From CBDAQA01 sp965247815 (GTDB lineage: Bacteria; Planctomycetota; Phycisphaerae; Tepidisphaerales; Tepidisphaeraceae): 64,000 bases of DNA. Below, piece after piece: positions 24,450-34,333 of the stretch. The position numbers and the translations under genes were made by a program. Numbering within the stretch: position 1 is the first letter of the stretch; every line of letters begins with the position of its first letter. The stretch is taken from the NCBI GenBank assembly GCA_965247815.1, contig CBDFHW010000012.1:310001-374000 (forward strand). Direction: 5' to 3'. The notes beneath the pieces are model-generated. The model made no database searches. It had not been told where the DNA came from and saw only the letters and a program-made list of their open reading frames with translations.

Positions 24450-26600
24450 ATGGACAACAAGCGGTTACTTATCTTCCTCCCGATCGTGATGATCTTCTTC
24501 ATCGGGTTTCAGTTCGTGCTCAAGTCCGTCAAGCAGGCACACCCGGACTGGGACCCGCCGGCGAAGCAGACGGCCGAAAACACCGCGCTGGTGACCCCGA
24601 CGACCGCCCCGGTCGCCAGCACCGCCGGACCCGTTGGTCCTGTCGGCCCTTCCACGCAAAACAGCCTTCCGACCATGTCGGCCGGCACCGGGTCCACGGG
24701 TGGTGGCATGCGTCCCGTCGGCGCGCCCAACGCTGTCGCTTCCACACTCGGTTCCGAGCAGCCCAAGGACCCAGTCTTCCCGATGCAGTTGCTGATCAAC
24801 TCGCAGGGCGCGGGGATCGACTCGGTCACGTTGAACGACTTCTGGGAAAGCGCGGAACGCAAATCGCTTTACGCTTACCAGAAACCATTCGCCGGCCAGG
24901 AAGCGATGACCCGCCCGCTGGCGACCCGCTGGATCACCATCAACGGGCAACAGCTTGATGTGTCGAAGCTCGACTGGCAGCGGGTGAGCGTAGCCGCCGA
25001 CTCCGCCACGTACGTCGCGCACGTTGAAGACAACGGCAAACCGCTCCTGGCGATGAGCAAAACGTTCACGCTGCGGCACCGCAACGCGACCGACAACAGC
25101 CAGGGACTCGAAGTTACTGTCACCCAGGATTACCGGAACGACAGCGATCGGCCGATCAATGTTCACGCGACCATCAACGGCCCCACCACGCCGGCGCGGG
25201 AGAACCAGCGGTCCGACGACCGCATGTTTGTCACCGGTCACGATGAAGGTTATCAGTCGATCGTCAATCAGCACCTCGCGCCGACGGCGCTGTACGGCAA
25301 GCACTCCGCCCTGACTTCCAGCGGCGACCGGTGGACCGACCAGAAAGACCTGCTCGCTCTCGACAGCCGGCCGCTGATGTGGCTCGGTGCCGGCAGCTCT
25401 TATTTCGAAGCGCTGTTGATCCCCGAGTATTCCGGGAAACCGGGCAAGCCCGCGGTGGCGATCGCCTCCGCGTTCGCCGCCGGGTTGCCCTCGGATAAAC
25501 CAGAAGCCGAAGAACAGCCCACCGCGCTGGCGATCACCACCACCGACTTCTCGCTCGCGCCGGGCAAGTCGATGCCGTTCAATTTCAACATCTATTTCGG
25601 CCCCAAATGGCGGTCGGTCCTGGCCGACAACGCCTACTACAACACGTTCCCCCGCTGCTTCCAGACCACGCTGGTCAACATCGGCGGGATGTGCTCTTTC
25701 ATCACGTTTAACTGGCTCATAAACGCCCTGTACTGGGTGCTGTGGCTGTTCCATTCGATCACCCGCGACTGGGGTCTGGCGATCATCTGTCTGGTGATCT
25801 GCGTGCGGTCGCTGTTGCACCCGATCACCAAGCGGTCGCAGGTGCAGATGCTGCAGATGGGCAAGATGAGCCCCGAGATCGAACGGCTGAAAAAGAAGCA
25901 CGGCGACAACAAAGACGAACTGAACAAGGCCATGATGCAGGTCTACAAGGACCAGGGCATGGCCCCGATCCTCGGCTGTCTGCCGATGTTCCTGCAGACG
26001 CCGATCTGGATCGCGCTCTGGCAAGCGCTGCAGAGCACGTTCGAGCTTCGCCAGGCCGGGTTCCTGCGGTGGGAACACGCGCACCTGAGCTGGATCGCGG
26101 ATCTTTCCCAGCCGGACAATCTGATTTCGTTCCACGCGCCGATCCCGCTGCTGTTTTTCTCGATACAGCAGATCAACATTCTGCCGCTGTTGCTGGCGGT
26201 CGTATTCTTCGTCAACCAGATGCTGCAGCCCGCGCCGGCGAACATGACCCCCGAGCAGGAACAGCAGCGGAAGATGATGAAATGGGTCTCGCTGCTGTTC
26301 CCGGTCATGCTGTACACCGGGCCGAGCGGGTTGAACCTGTACATCCTGACCAGCACGACGATCGGCATCATTGAAAGCAAGATCATCCGCGATCACATCA
26401 AGCAGCGCGACGAAGCCGAAAAATCCGGGCGGATTATTGTCGACCCCGGGAAGAAGGGCAAAGGCAAACGCCGCGACGACGACAATCCGCGTACAACCCC
26501 GGAGAAGAAGAGCGGGCTCGCCGGTTGGTTCGCCGACCTGCAGGCTAAGGCCGAGCAGATCCAGCGCGACGCCCAGCGGCGAGGAAAAGATCGAGCGTGA
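24450..26600 (+). CDS. yidC: YidC membrane protein insertase
   Basis: 716 residues. It starts with a membrane anchor (LLIFLPIVMIFFIGFQFVL), a Pro/Thr-rich linker, a large periplasmic domain (about 100-400), then the conserved YidC core: TRDWGLAIICLVICVRSLLHPITKRSQVQ, a hairpin with MSPEIERLKKKHGDNKDELNKAMMQVYKDQG, and PILGCLPMFLQTPIWIALWQAL. The basic C-terminal tail is typical. It inserts and folds inner-membrane proteins with or without SecYEG. AGGA upstream supports ATG 24450. Neighbour mnmE downstream matches the common yidC-mnmE arrangement. Confidence 0.97.
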   Translation: MDNKRLLIFLPIVMIFFIGFQFVLKSVKQAHPDWDPPAKQTAENTALVTPTTAPVASTAGPVGPVGPSTQNSLPTMSAGTGSTGGGMRPVGAPNAVASTLGSEQPKDPVFPMQLLINSQGAGIDSVTLNDFWESAERKSLYAYQKPFAGQEAMTRPLATRWITINGQQLDVSKLDWQRVSVAADSATYVAHVEDNGKPLLAMSKTFTLRHRNATDNSQGLEVTVTQDYRNDSDRPINVHATINGPTTPARENQRSDDRMFVTGHDEGYQSIVNQHLAPTALYGKHSALTSSGDRWTDQKDLLALDSRPLMWLGAGSSYFEALLIPEYSGKPGKPAVAIASAFAAGLPSDKPEAEEQPTALAITTTDFSLAPGKSMPFNFNIYFGPKWRSVLADNAYYNTFPRCFQTTLVNIGGMCSFITFNWLINALYWVLWLFHSITRDWGLAIICLVICVRSLLHPITKRSQVQMLQMGKMSPEIERLKKKHGDNKDELNKAMMQVYKDQGMAPILGCLPMFLQTPIWIALWQALQSTFELRQAGFLRWEHAHLSWIADLSQPDNLISFHAPIPLLFFSIQQINILPLLLAVVFFVNQMLQPAPANMTPEQEQQRKMMKWVSLLFPVMLYTGPSGLNLYILTSTTIGIIESKIIRDHIKQRDEAEKSGRIIVDPGKKGKGKRRDDDNPRTTPEKKSGLAGWFADLQAKAEQIQRDAQRRGKDRA

Positions 26601-26656
26601 TGGAAGCCGAAGAGCCGTGCACGGAATCGCGCGAGATTGTCTAACGGGATCTGCGT

Positions 26657-28003
26657 GTGCAGTTTGACGACACCATCGCGGCGCTGAGCACGGCCGCGGC
26701 GCCGGCGGCGCGGATCATCCTGCGTGTCGCGGGGCCGGCGGCGCACTCGATCGCGTGCTCGCTTTGCGACGTGCAGGCTTTCGCGGCGGGATCGGCGACG
26801 CGGCAATTTCTTTCGTTCAACGACCTGCGGTTTCCGGTCTGGGTTTACGCGTTCTGCAAACCGCACAGCTACACCGGCGACGACCTGATCGAGTTTCATC
26901 TCCCGGGCAGTCCGGTGCTGGCGAAGTTGCTGCTGGACGAACTGTTTAGCCGGGGCGTCCGCCCCGCGGAGCCGGGCGAGTTCACCGCGCGGGCCTACTT
27001 CAACGGAAAAATGGACCTGACCGAGGCCGAAGGCGTCGCGGCCACGATCGCGGCGGGGAACACGTCCGAACTCCGCGCCGCCCGTCAGTTGATGGCCGGG
27101 GAGCTCGCCCGACGATTGAACCCGATCATGGACGGCCTGGCGCAGACGTTGGCGTTGATCGAAGTGGGGATCGATTTTTCCGAAGAAGATGTGACATTCC
27201 TCGCCGCCGACGAACTCCGCCGGCAGATTCAGTCGGCCGACGACGCGCTGGCGGATCTGCTTAACCGGAGCAGTCGTTTCGAGTCGCTGTCGCACGAGCC
27301 GCGAGTTGTGCTTGTCGGCAAGCCCAACTCGGGAAAAAGTTCGTTGATCAACGCACTGACGGACGGGCACCGTGCGGTCGTCTCCGATCAGGCGGGCACC
27401 ACCCGGGACGTGCTGACCGCGCCGCTGGACCTGCCCCGCGGCCGGGTGTTGCTGACCGATATTGCTGGTGTCGACCCGGCCGAATCGAACTCGGTTGACG
27501 CTAAATTACCGATCGATCCAGAATCTCTGATCGCCCGGCAAATGCAGACCCGCGCCGGTTCGGCGATGGCGTCGGCGGATCATCTTCTGCTGGTTCAGGA
27601 CGCGACCGACACCCGGCCGCCGGTGACACCTTCCGAATCGGTCTCACTCGTCGTGCGCACCAAGGCAGATCTTCTGCCCGCCGAACAAAACCGCGACGGC
27701 CAGCTGTTCGTCAGCGCACACACAGGCTCGGGTCTGCACGAATTGCGGCATGCGCTGGACCGGCTCGCGTTCGGCTCGGACACGACGGCGACGGTTGTTT
27801 CGTTGAACCGTCGGCACTTGGCTGCGATTGGCGAATCCCGGGCGGCATTGGCCCGGGGCGCAGAACAGGTCGACGACGACGCGGCCGAGCTCGTCGCCGC
27901 CGAGCTTCGGGAAAGCCTGGATCATCTCGGGTCGATTCTCGGCACCATCACCGCAGACGACGTGCTGGGCCGGGTGTTCTCGGCATTCTGCATCGGAAAA
28001 TAG
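26657..28003 (+). CDS. mnmE: MnmE tRNA uridine-5-carboxymethylaminomethyl modification GTPase
   Basis: 448 residues from GTG 26657. It begins DTIAALSTAAAP (family N-terminus). The G domain has GKPNSGKSSLINALTDGHRA (G1), AGTTRDV (G2), DIAG (G3, usually DTAG), RTKADL (G4) and SAHTGSGL (G5). The C-terminus FSAFCIGK is the canonical zinc/K-loop ending of MnmE. With MnmG it modifies the wobble uridine of certain tRNAs. The G3 variation DIAG is noted but the rest is intact. Confidence 0.96.
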   Translation: MQFDDTIAALSTAAAPAARIILRVAGPAAHSIACSLCDVQAFAAGSATRQFLSFNDLRFPVWVYAFCKPHSYTGDDLIEFHLPGSPVLAKLLLDELFSRGVRPAEPGEFTARAYFNGKMDLTEAEGVAATIAAGNTSELRAARQLMAGELARRLNPIMDGLAQTLALIEVGIDFSEEDVTFLAADELRRQIQSADDALADLLNRSSRFESLSHEPRVVLVGKPNSGKSSLINALTDGHRAVVSDQAGTTRDVLTAPLDLPRGRVLLTDIAGVDPAESNSVDAKLPIDPESLIARQMQTRAGSAMASADHLLLVQDATDTRPPVTPSESVSLVVRTKADLLPAEQNRDGQLFVSAHTGSGLHELRHALDRLAFGSDTTATVVSLNRRHLAAIGESRAALARGAEQVDDDAAELVAAELRESLDHLGSILGTITADDVLGRVFSAFCIGK

Positions 28004-28045
28004 GCTTCGCTCTATCGACGGACGGTCGTCCGCTTACTCAACCGT

Positions 28046-28705
28046 TCACTGCGGACTGGCCTTGATCACCCCGCCCGCGATTCGCGACCCGCTGTCCCCG
28101 GCCGGTTGGGATTTTAGATCGTCCGCCTTGGAATGAACGATCACCGCCCGGTCCAGGATCGAGTTGTCCCCGCTGAAGGTCGCGTTCATGAGCATGCCTT
28201 CGGCATGGGCGTGCCCGTGCTCGTCAGCAGTCAGATTCCCCAGGTCGCCGGCATGGTGGTGCGCCATGCCCGGTCCGCCGTGCGCTTCCTTGCCGGGATT
28301 GAAGTGGCCACCGACCGACTTCAGATCGGGGTCGCTCAGGTCACCTTTTTCGTGAACGTGAAACCCGTGCTCGGATTGTGGGGCAAGCCCGTCGACATCG
28401 GCAACGAACGTCAGATGGCCGTCCGAAAGCGTAAAGATGACAGTTCCCGTGACGTCATTATTCGACGGCTGCGTGGTCGCGGACTTGGACGGACCGATCT
28501 TCGCGACCGCCTTGGTCACAGTCGCGGGAAGGTCATCCAGAAGCTGAACCTCCGACGATTGGCTTCCCGTGCGGACTGGCCCGCTGGCCATGGTCTTGTT
28601 GTCGTTGCCGTGACAGCCGACCGCCGCGGCAAAGAGCGTCCCGGCTGAAAGAATCGCCATAGACCGTAATTGCCGCGAGGGTCCGAAAGATCTTTGAATT
28701 CCCAT
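28046..28705 (-). CDS. sodC: Copper/zinc superoxide dismutase, lipoprotein-type
   Basis: 219 residues. N-terminal lipoprotein-like signal (LSAGTLFAAAVGC) then a Cu/Zn SOD domain: DVTGTVIFTLSDGHLTF, GFHVHEKGD (Cu-binding His pair), SVGGHFNPGKEAHGGPGMAHHHAGDLGNL (bridging His/zinc loop), and AVIVHSKADDL (Cu His), ending DSGSRIAGGVI. Key metal ligands are visible. It removes superoxide in the periplasm or envelope. A Shine-Dalgarno GGAGA lies upstream of ATG 28705. It converges with mnmE. Confidence 0.95.
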   Translation of the reverse strand: MGIQRSFGPSRQLRSMAILSAGTLFAAAVGCHGNDNKTMASGPVRTGSQSSEVQLLDDLPATVTKAVAKIGPSKSATTQPSNNDVTGTVIFTLSDGHLTFVADVDGLAPQSEHGFHVHEKGDLSDPDLKSVGGHFNPGKEAHGGPGMAHHHAGDLGNLTADEHGHAHAEGMLMNATFSGDNSILDRAVIVHSKADDLKSQPAGDSGSRIAGGVIKASPQ

Positions 28706-28950
28706 CGTCCGTCTCCGTAAAATGAATCGTAACGCCTTGTTCGTATCCTAAGCCGCGGCAACGGTCGACGGGCGATTTGCAGAAAAATTCCTTTCAACAA
28801 TTGCCGCCGGCTAAGTTTCCGTTGCCCCGCGGTCTGCAAACGCTAGAATGTCGCAACCACGAGCCTCCGCAGCTTTACGCGCCGAGTATTCTGCCGACTT
28901 AATTTTTGTCGGCTTTCGACGTTCCCGGACCACATTCCAGGACCACGACC

Positions 28951-31900
28951 ATGAACGGATTGCCACCCGCAGAGGGATTGTACGACCCCCAGTTCGAGCA
29001 CGACGCCTGCGGCGTCGGGTTCATCTGCCACATCAAAGGCCAGGCGTCACACAAGATCGTTTCCGATGCGCTGGAAATGCTCGAGAACATGAACCACCGC
29101 GGGGCCTGCGGGTGTGAGGAAGACAGCGGCGACGGCGCGGGAATTCTGGTCAAAACGCCCGATTCGTTCTTCCGCCGCGAGTGCAAAAAACTCAACGTGA
29201 CGCTACCCCCGGTGGGTCAGTACGGCGTCGGCATGATCTTCCTGCCGCAGGACGCCGTGCAGCGGCACCTGTGCGAGCGGGTGCTCGAACGCGTTGCGCG
29301 GGAAAATGGCATGAAAGTGCTCTGCTGGCGCGACGTGCCGGTGGACAATAAATTTGTCGGCCCCACCCCCCGGGCGGTCGAGCCCCGCATCCGGCAGGTG
29401 TTCCTCAGCTTCGGCGACATCTTCTTCAATAAGAAGGATTTCGACCGCCGGCTATATCTGGTTCGCCAGCGGACCGAAAACGAAGTCGAGTTCGGGCAGA
29501 ATAATCTGACGACGCAAACCCGGGAGCAGTTCTACATCTGCATCCTGTCCGGTAACCGGATGATCTACAAAGGGATGCTCACCGCGACCCAGCTGCGGGA
29601 CTATTACCTGGACCTGAAAGACCCCGAGTTTCAGAGCGCGCTGGCGATGGTCCACAGCCGGTTCAGCACCAACACGTTCCCCAGCTGGCAGTTGGCGCAC
29701 CCGTTCCGGTACCTGGCCCACAACGGCGAGATCAACACGCTGCGCGGCAATCGCAACTGGATGCGGTCGCGGTACGGCTCGCTGCAGAGCGAAGCGTTCG
29801 GCGACGAATTGCAGAAGATGTTCCCGATCCTGACCGAGTCCGGGTCCGACTCGGCCACGCTGGACAACATGATCCAGTTCCTGGCCGTCAACGGCCGCAG
29901 CCTTCCGCATGCGGTGCTGATGGCCATCCCCGAGGCCTGGCAGAACAACCCGGCCATCGAACCCGACCTGCGGGCGTTCTACGAATACCACGCCTGCCTG
30001 ATGGAGCCCTGGGACGGACCGGCCTCGATCTCGTTCACCAACGGGACCGTGATCGGCGCGGTGCTCGACCGAAACGGGCTCCGCCCGTCGCGGTACTACG
30101 TCACCAAGGACGACCTGATCATCATGGCCAGCGAGGTCGGGGTTCTGCAGATCGACCCCGAACGCGTGCTCCGCAAATGGCGGCTCCAGCCGGGCAAGAT
30201 CTTCATGGTCGACATGAAGCAGGGCCGGATCGTCGACGACATGGAAATCAAGGGGGAACTCGTCGACAAACGGCCGTGGAAAAAGTGGCTGGACGAAAAC
30301 CTCATCCCGCTCGACTCGCTGCCCACCCCCAGCGAACTGCCGGTCGCCGACCACGAAACACTCTTGGTCCGCCAGCACGCGTTCGGCTACACCAACGAAG
30401 ACATCAAGCTGATCCTGACCCCGATGGCGGTCACCGGCATCGAAGGGCTCGGTTCCATGGGGACCGACACCCCACTGGCCTGTCTGAGCGACAAACCACA
30501 GCTGCTTTACAACTACTTCAAGCAGCTGTTCGCGCAGGTGACCAATCCGCCGCTGGACGCTAATTTCGAGGCCATGGTCACGTCGCTGTACACGTACCTG
30601 GGCCGCGAAGGAAACCTGCTGGACGAGACGCCGAAGCACTGCCATCTGGTAAAGCTGACGCAGCCGATCATCAGCAACGTGGAACTAGCCAAGCTGCGGG
30701 AACTCAAAGGCGAACTGCGGGCCCAGACCGTCGAGATGCTGTTCAACGTCGCCGACGGCGAAGCCGGCCTCGGTAAGGCGATCGACGAGATGTGCGCGAA
30801 CGTGAGCCGAGCCGTCGAAGGCGGCGCGTCCATCATCGTGCTCAGCGACCGTGGCGTGAACCGCGACCGCGCGCCGATCCCCAGCCTGCTCGCGACGGCG
30901 GCCGTGCACCACCACCTGATCCGCAGCAAGACCCGCGCTCAGTGCGGCCTGGTGATCGAATCCGGCGAAGCCCGCGAGGCGCACCACTTCTGTCTGCTCA
31001 TCGGTTACGGCGCCGGCGCGGTCAATCCGTACTTGGCGTTCGAAACCCTGGCACACGCGCACGCGGGCCAGATGTTCCCGCCGACACTGAGCCTCGAAAC
31101 GGCCGAGAAGAACTACCTCAAGGCCGCGAACAAGAGCATCATCAAGGTCGCCAGCAAGATGGGCATCAGCACCGTGCAGAGCTACCGCGGGGCGCAGATC
31201 TTCGAAGCGGTCGGCATCGGCCGGCCGGTGATCGAGAAATACTTCACCGGCACCGCGAGCCGGATCGCCGGCGTGACGCTCGAGATCATCGCCCGCGAAT
31301 CTTTGCTCCGGCACCACCGCGGTTTCCCCGCCGTCGCCTTCGAGGGTGACGTGCTCGAAACCGGCGGCAATTATCAGTGGCGTCGCGACGGCGAATACCA
31401 CATGTGGAACCCCGACACGGTCGCCAAGCTGCAGCAGGCGGTCCGCATCACCGGGTATCCCACGTTCAAGGAATACGCCAAGCTCGTGAACGACGAGACA
31501 ATGCACCGCTGCACGATCCGCGGGTTACTGCGGTTCAAAAAGGCGGTCTCGCCGGTGCCGTTGGAGGAAGTCGAGTCGGCCAAGGAAATCGTCAAGCGGT
31601 TCGTGACCGGCGCGATGAGCCTGGGGTCGATCAGCCGGGAATCGCACGAAGCGCTCGCGATCGCGATGAACCGCATCGGCGGGAAATCCAACACCGGCGA
31701 AGGCGGCGAAGACGCCGTTCGTTTCCAAGTCGATCACGACGGCAACGGCAAGCAGATCATGCAGCCGGAACTGACGATCAACGGCACCAAGCTGGCTAGC
31801 ACGCCGAGCTATCGCCGGTCGGCGATCAAGCAGGTCGCGTCGGCCCGGTTCGGTGTGACCACCGAGTACCTGGTCAACGCCGAAGAACTGCAGATCAAGA

Positions 31901-33555
31901 TGGCTCAGGGCGCGAAGCCCGGCGAAGGCGGGCAGCTGCCCGGGCACAAGGTGGATGACTACATCGGCAGCATCCGTCACAGCACGCCGGGCGTGGGGTT
32001 GATCTCCCCCCCGCCGCACCACGACATCTATTCGATCGAGGATTTGGCGCAGCTGATTCACGACCTGAAAAACGTAAACCCTGCCTCGCGCGTAAGTGTG
32101 AAACTGGTCAGCGAAGTGGGCGTCGGGACGATCGCGGCCGGCGTAGCAAAGGCCAAGGCCGACCACATTTTGATCTCGGGTGACGGGGGCGGGACCGGCG
32201 CTTCACCGCTGACGTCCATCAAGCACTGCGGGTTGCCGTGGGAACTCGGCCTGGCCGAGACACAGCAGACGCTGGTCATGAACGGCCTCCGCGGCCGGGT
32301 GGTGATCGAAGCCGACGGGCAGATGAAGACCGGCCGGGACGTCGCGATCGCGGCACTGCTCGGGGCCGAAGAATACGGGTTCAGCACCGGCCCGCTGATC
32401 GCCAGCGGGTGTATCATGATGCGGGTCTGTCATCTGAACACCTGCCCGGTCGGCATCGCGACCCAGGACCCGGACCTTCGTAAGAAGTTCAACGGCAAGC
32501 CCGAGCACGTGATTAACTTCATGTTTTTCGTGGCCGAGGAACTCCGGGAGATCATGGCGTCGCTCGGGTTCCGCAAGCTCGACGACATGATCGGCCGCAG
32601 CGACCTGCTGGACTTTGCCGACCTGTCGAGCCACTGGAAAGGGAAGTACGTCGACCTGTATCCGATCCTGCACCGGCCGGGAAATCCGATCGGCGACGGC
32701 GCGATCCGCAACAACGCCGTGCAGGAACACGGGCTGGCTGCGTCGCTGGACAACACCGCGCTGCTGCAGTTGGCCAAGCCGGCGTTGGAGCACGGCGCGA
32801 AGGTGCGGCACGAGTTGCCGATCAAAAACACCAACCGCACGGTGGGCACCACGCTCAGCGGGGAGATCGCCAAGAAGTACGGCCATGCCGGGCTTCCCGA
32901 CGACACCATCACGTTCAAATTCACCGGTCAGGCCGGGCAGAGCTTCGGCTGTTTCCTGGCCCGCGGCGTCACGCTGCTGCTGGAGGGCGACGCCAACGAC
33001 TATGTCGGCAAGGGCCTGGCCGGCGGGAAGATCGCGGTCTATCCGCCCCGTCAGGCGACGTTCAAGGCCAACGAAAACATCATCGCCGGGAACACAATTC
33101 TGTACGGCGCGACCGAAGGGGAAGTGTACCTGCGGGGCGTGGCCGGCGAACGATTCGCCGTGCGGAACAGCGGCGCGAGCGCGGTCGTCGAAGGTGTGGG
33201 TGACCACGGTTGCGAATACATGACCGGCGGTCGCGTGGTCGTCATCGGGCAGACCGGCCGTAACTTTGCCGCGGGCATGTCGGGCGGAATCGCGTACGTA
33301 TACGACGACAACAGCATGTTCGCCAAGTTGTGCAACACCGACATGGTCAGCCTGGAAAAACCGGACAAGCCCGAAGATAAAGAGACCATCAAACGGCTGC
33401 TGGAAAACCACGTGAAGCTGACCGGATCGACGGTCGCCAAGGCAATTCTCGATGATTGGGAAAATGAGCTGCGGTGGTTCGTGAAGGTGATGCCGAATGA
33501 CTACCGACGCGTGCTGGAGCAGAAGGCTGCACAGCGGGAAAAGGCGGCGGTGTAG
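28951..33555 (+). CDS. gltB: Glutamate synthase large subunit (NADPH-GOGAT alpha)
   Basis: 1534 residues from ATG 28951. Cys20 (FEHDACGVGF) is the N-terminal nucleophile exposed after propeptide cleavage of the class II glutamine amidotransferase domain. The central domain and FMN-binding synthase domain follow (SGDGGGTGASPLTSIKHCGLPWE); the [3Fe-4S] cysteines are in MRVCHLNTCPVGIATQDP. The C-terminal GXGXG beta-helix ends the protein. It converts 2-oxoglutarate and glutamine to two glutamates. The small subunit gltD is two genes downstream. Confidence 0.98.
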   Translation: MNGLPPAEGLYDPQFEHDACGVGFICHIKGQASHKIVSDALEMLENMNHRGACGCEEDSGDGAGILVKTPDSFFRRECKKLNVTLPPVGQYGVGMIFLPQDAVQRHLCERVLERVARENGMKVLCWRDVPVDNKFVGPTPRAVEPRIRQVFLSFGDIFFNKKDFDRRLYLVRQRTENEVEFGQNNLTTQTREQFYICILSGNRMIYKGMLTATQLRDYYLDLKDPEFQSALAMVHSRFSTNTFPSWQLAHPFRYLAHNGEINTLRGNRNWMRSRYGSLQSEAFGDELQKMFPILTESGSDSATLDNMIQFLAVNGRSLPHAVLMAIPEAWQNNPAIEPDLRAFYEYHACLMEPWDGPASISFTNGTVIGAVLDRNGLRPSRYYVTKDDLIIMASEVGVLQIDPERVLRKWRLQPGKIFMVDMKQGRIVDDMEIKGELVDKRPWKKWLDENLIPLDSLPTPSELPVADHETLLVRQHAFGYTNEDIKLILTPMAVTGIEGLGSMGTDTPLACLSDKPQLLYNYFKQLFAQVTNPPLDANFEAMVTSLYTYLGREGNLLDETPKHCHLVKLTQPIISNVELAKLRELKGELRAQTVEMLFNVADGEAGLGKAIDEMCANVSRAVEGGASIIVLSDRGVNRDRAPIPSLLATAAVHHHLIRSKTRAQCGLVIESGEAREAHHFCLLIGYGAGAVNPYLAFETLAHAHAGQMFPPTLSLETAEKNYLKAANKSIIKVASKMGISTVQSYRGAQIFEAVGIGRPVIEKYFTGTASRIAGVTLEIIARESLLRHHRGFPAVAFEGDVLETGGNYQWRRDGEYHMWNPDTVAKLQQAVRITGYPTFKEYAKLVNDETMHRCTIRGLLRFKKAVSPVPLEEVESAKEIVKRFVTGAMSLGSISRESHEALAIAMNRIGGKSNTGEGGEDAVRFQVDHDGNGKQIMQPELTINGTKLASTPSYRRSAIKQVASARFGVTTEYLVNAEELQIKMAQGAKPGEGGQLPGHKVDDYIGSIRHSTPGVGLISPPPHHDIYSIEDLAQLIHDLKNVNPASRVSVKLVSEVGVGTIAAGVAKAKADHILISGDGGGTGASPLTSIKHCGLPWELGLAETQQTLVMNGLRGRVVIEADGQMKTGRDVAIAALLGAEEYGFSTGPLIASGCIMMRVCHLNTCPVGIATQDPDLRKKFNGKPEHVINFMFFVAEELREIMASLGFRKLDDMIGRSDLLDFADLSSHWKGKYVDLYPILHRPGNPIGDGAIRNNAVQEHGLAASLDNTALLQLAKPALEHGAKVRHELPIKNTNRTVGTTLSGEIAKKYGHAGLPDDTITFKFTGQAGQSFGCFLARGVTLLLEGDANDYVGKGLAGGKIAVYPPRQATFKANENIIAGNTILYGATEGEVYLRGVAGERFAVRNSGASAVVEGVGDHGCEYMTGGRVVVIGQTGRNFAAGMSGGIAYVYDDNSMFAKLCNTDMVSLEKPDKPEDKETIKRLLENHVKLTGSTVAKAILDDWENELRWFVKVMPNDYRRVLEQKAAQREKAAV

Positions 33556-33644
33556 TAGTTCCGGTTAACGACTGGCAGGTTTTACCGCTCTGTGGCGCGA
33601 GCTTTAGTGCGTCACCGTAATGGTGTGGATAACGTGGGGTTACT

Positions 33645-34328
33645 ATGTCCGCCATAACTCGAATACCGGGCACGGGACTTCAGCCCAGGTTTGATAATGC
33701 GCAGGAATGGCACGACAGCCTTGGCGACGTGCCGTTGCGTCGCATTATTTTCGATCCCCTGCCGGGAACTGCTACAGAGCAGGATCTGCTCACGCTCGTC
33801 GAAGGCGACAACAAACGTCTATGTGAACTGGTCGACGGAACTTTGGTGGAGAAGCCGGTGGGGTTTGAGGAGTCTCTTATCGCTCTGGCCATCGCGTTCG
33901 CACTCGACGTGTTTGTTCGAGAGCGAAAACTTGGAATTGTCGTAGGACCTGATGCCACGCTGCGAATGTCTGTCGGAAACATCCGGCTTCCCGACGTTTC
34001 ATTTATCAGCATAAACGATCTTCCCGGTGGAAAACGACCCAAAGACAAAGTCCCTCGCTTGCCGCCGACGTTCGCAATTGAAGTCATCAGCGAGAGCAAC
34101 ACCGCTGCGGAGATGCACCAGAAGAAGCTGGAGTATTTCGCGTCAGGGTCGACACTCGTCTGGCTGATCTACCCGAAGACAAAAAGCATCGAAGTGTTTG
34201 ATGCTCCCACAGAGGTTCCGGTTCAGAGTCTGAGTGGCGCGGACGTTCTGGACGGGGGAGCTGTTCTCCCCGGCTTTTCAATGCCACTAAGTGAAGTGTT
34301 TCATATTTCCGACTTCGAGCAAGACTGA
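33645..34328 (+). CDS. Uma2 family restriction endonuclease-like protein (within glt operon)
   Basis: 227 residues of the Uma2 family: RLCELVDGTLVEKPVGFEESLIA, GIVVGPDATLRM, VGNIRLPDVSFIS, and PTFAIEVISESNTAAEMHQKKLEYFASG, which holds the ExI-type catalytic core and the conserved SEXNT motif. It lies between gltB and gltD on the same strand, with only 5 nt to the gltD start, so it is probably co-transcribed. A specific function in nitrogen metabolism is not implied; insertion is likely. Confidence 0.9.
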   Translation: MSAITRIPGTGLQPRFDNAQEWHDSLGDVPLRRIIFDPLPGTATEQDLLTLVEGDNKRLCELVDGTLVEKPVGFEESLIALAIAFALDVFVRERKLGIVVGPDATLRMSVGNIRLPDVSFISINDLPGGKRPKDKVPRLPPTFAIEVISESNTAAEMHQKKLEYFASGSTLVWLIYPKTKSIEVFDAPTEVPVQSLSGADVLDGGAVLPGFSMPLSEVFHISDFEQD

Positions 34329-34333
34329 CCAAT

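Noticed and set aside
24465..26396. 643-codon leftward frame over yidC
   Set aside because: Antisense to a clear YidC; Arg/His/Gln-rich composition typical of antisense frames in GC-rich DNA.
28004..28045. Small palindrome between mnmE and sodC considered as a terminator
   Set aside because: A 5-bp stem with no following T-run; too weak to call.
29452..30645. 397-codon leftward frame over gltB
   Set aside because: Antisense to the conserved amidotransferase domain of GltB.
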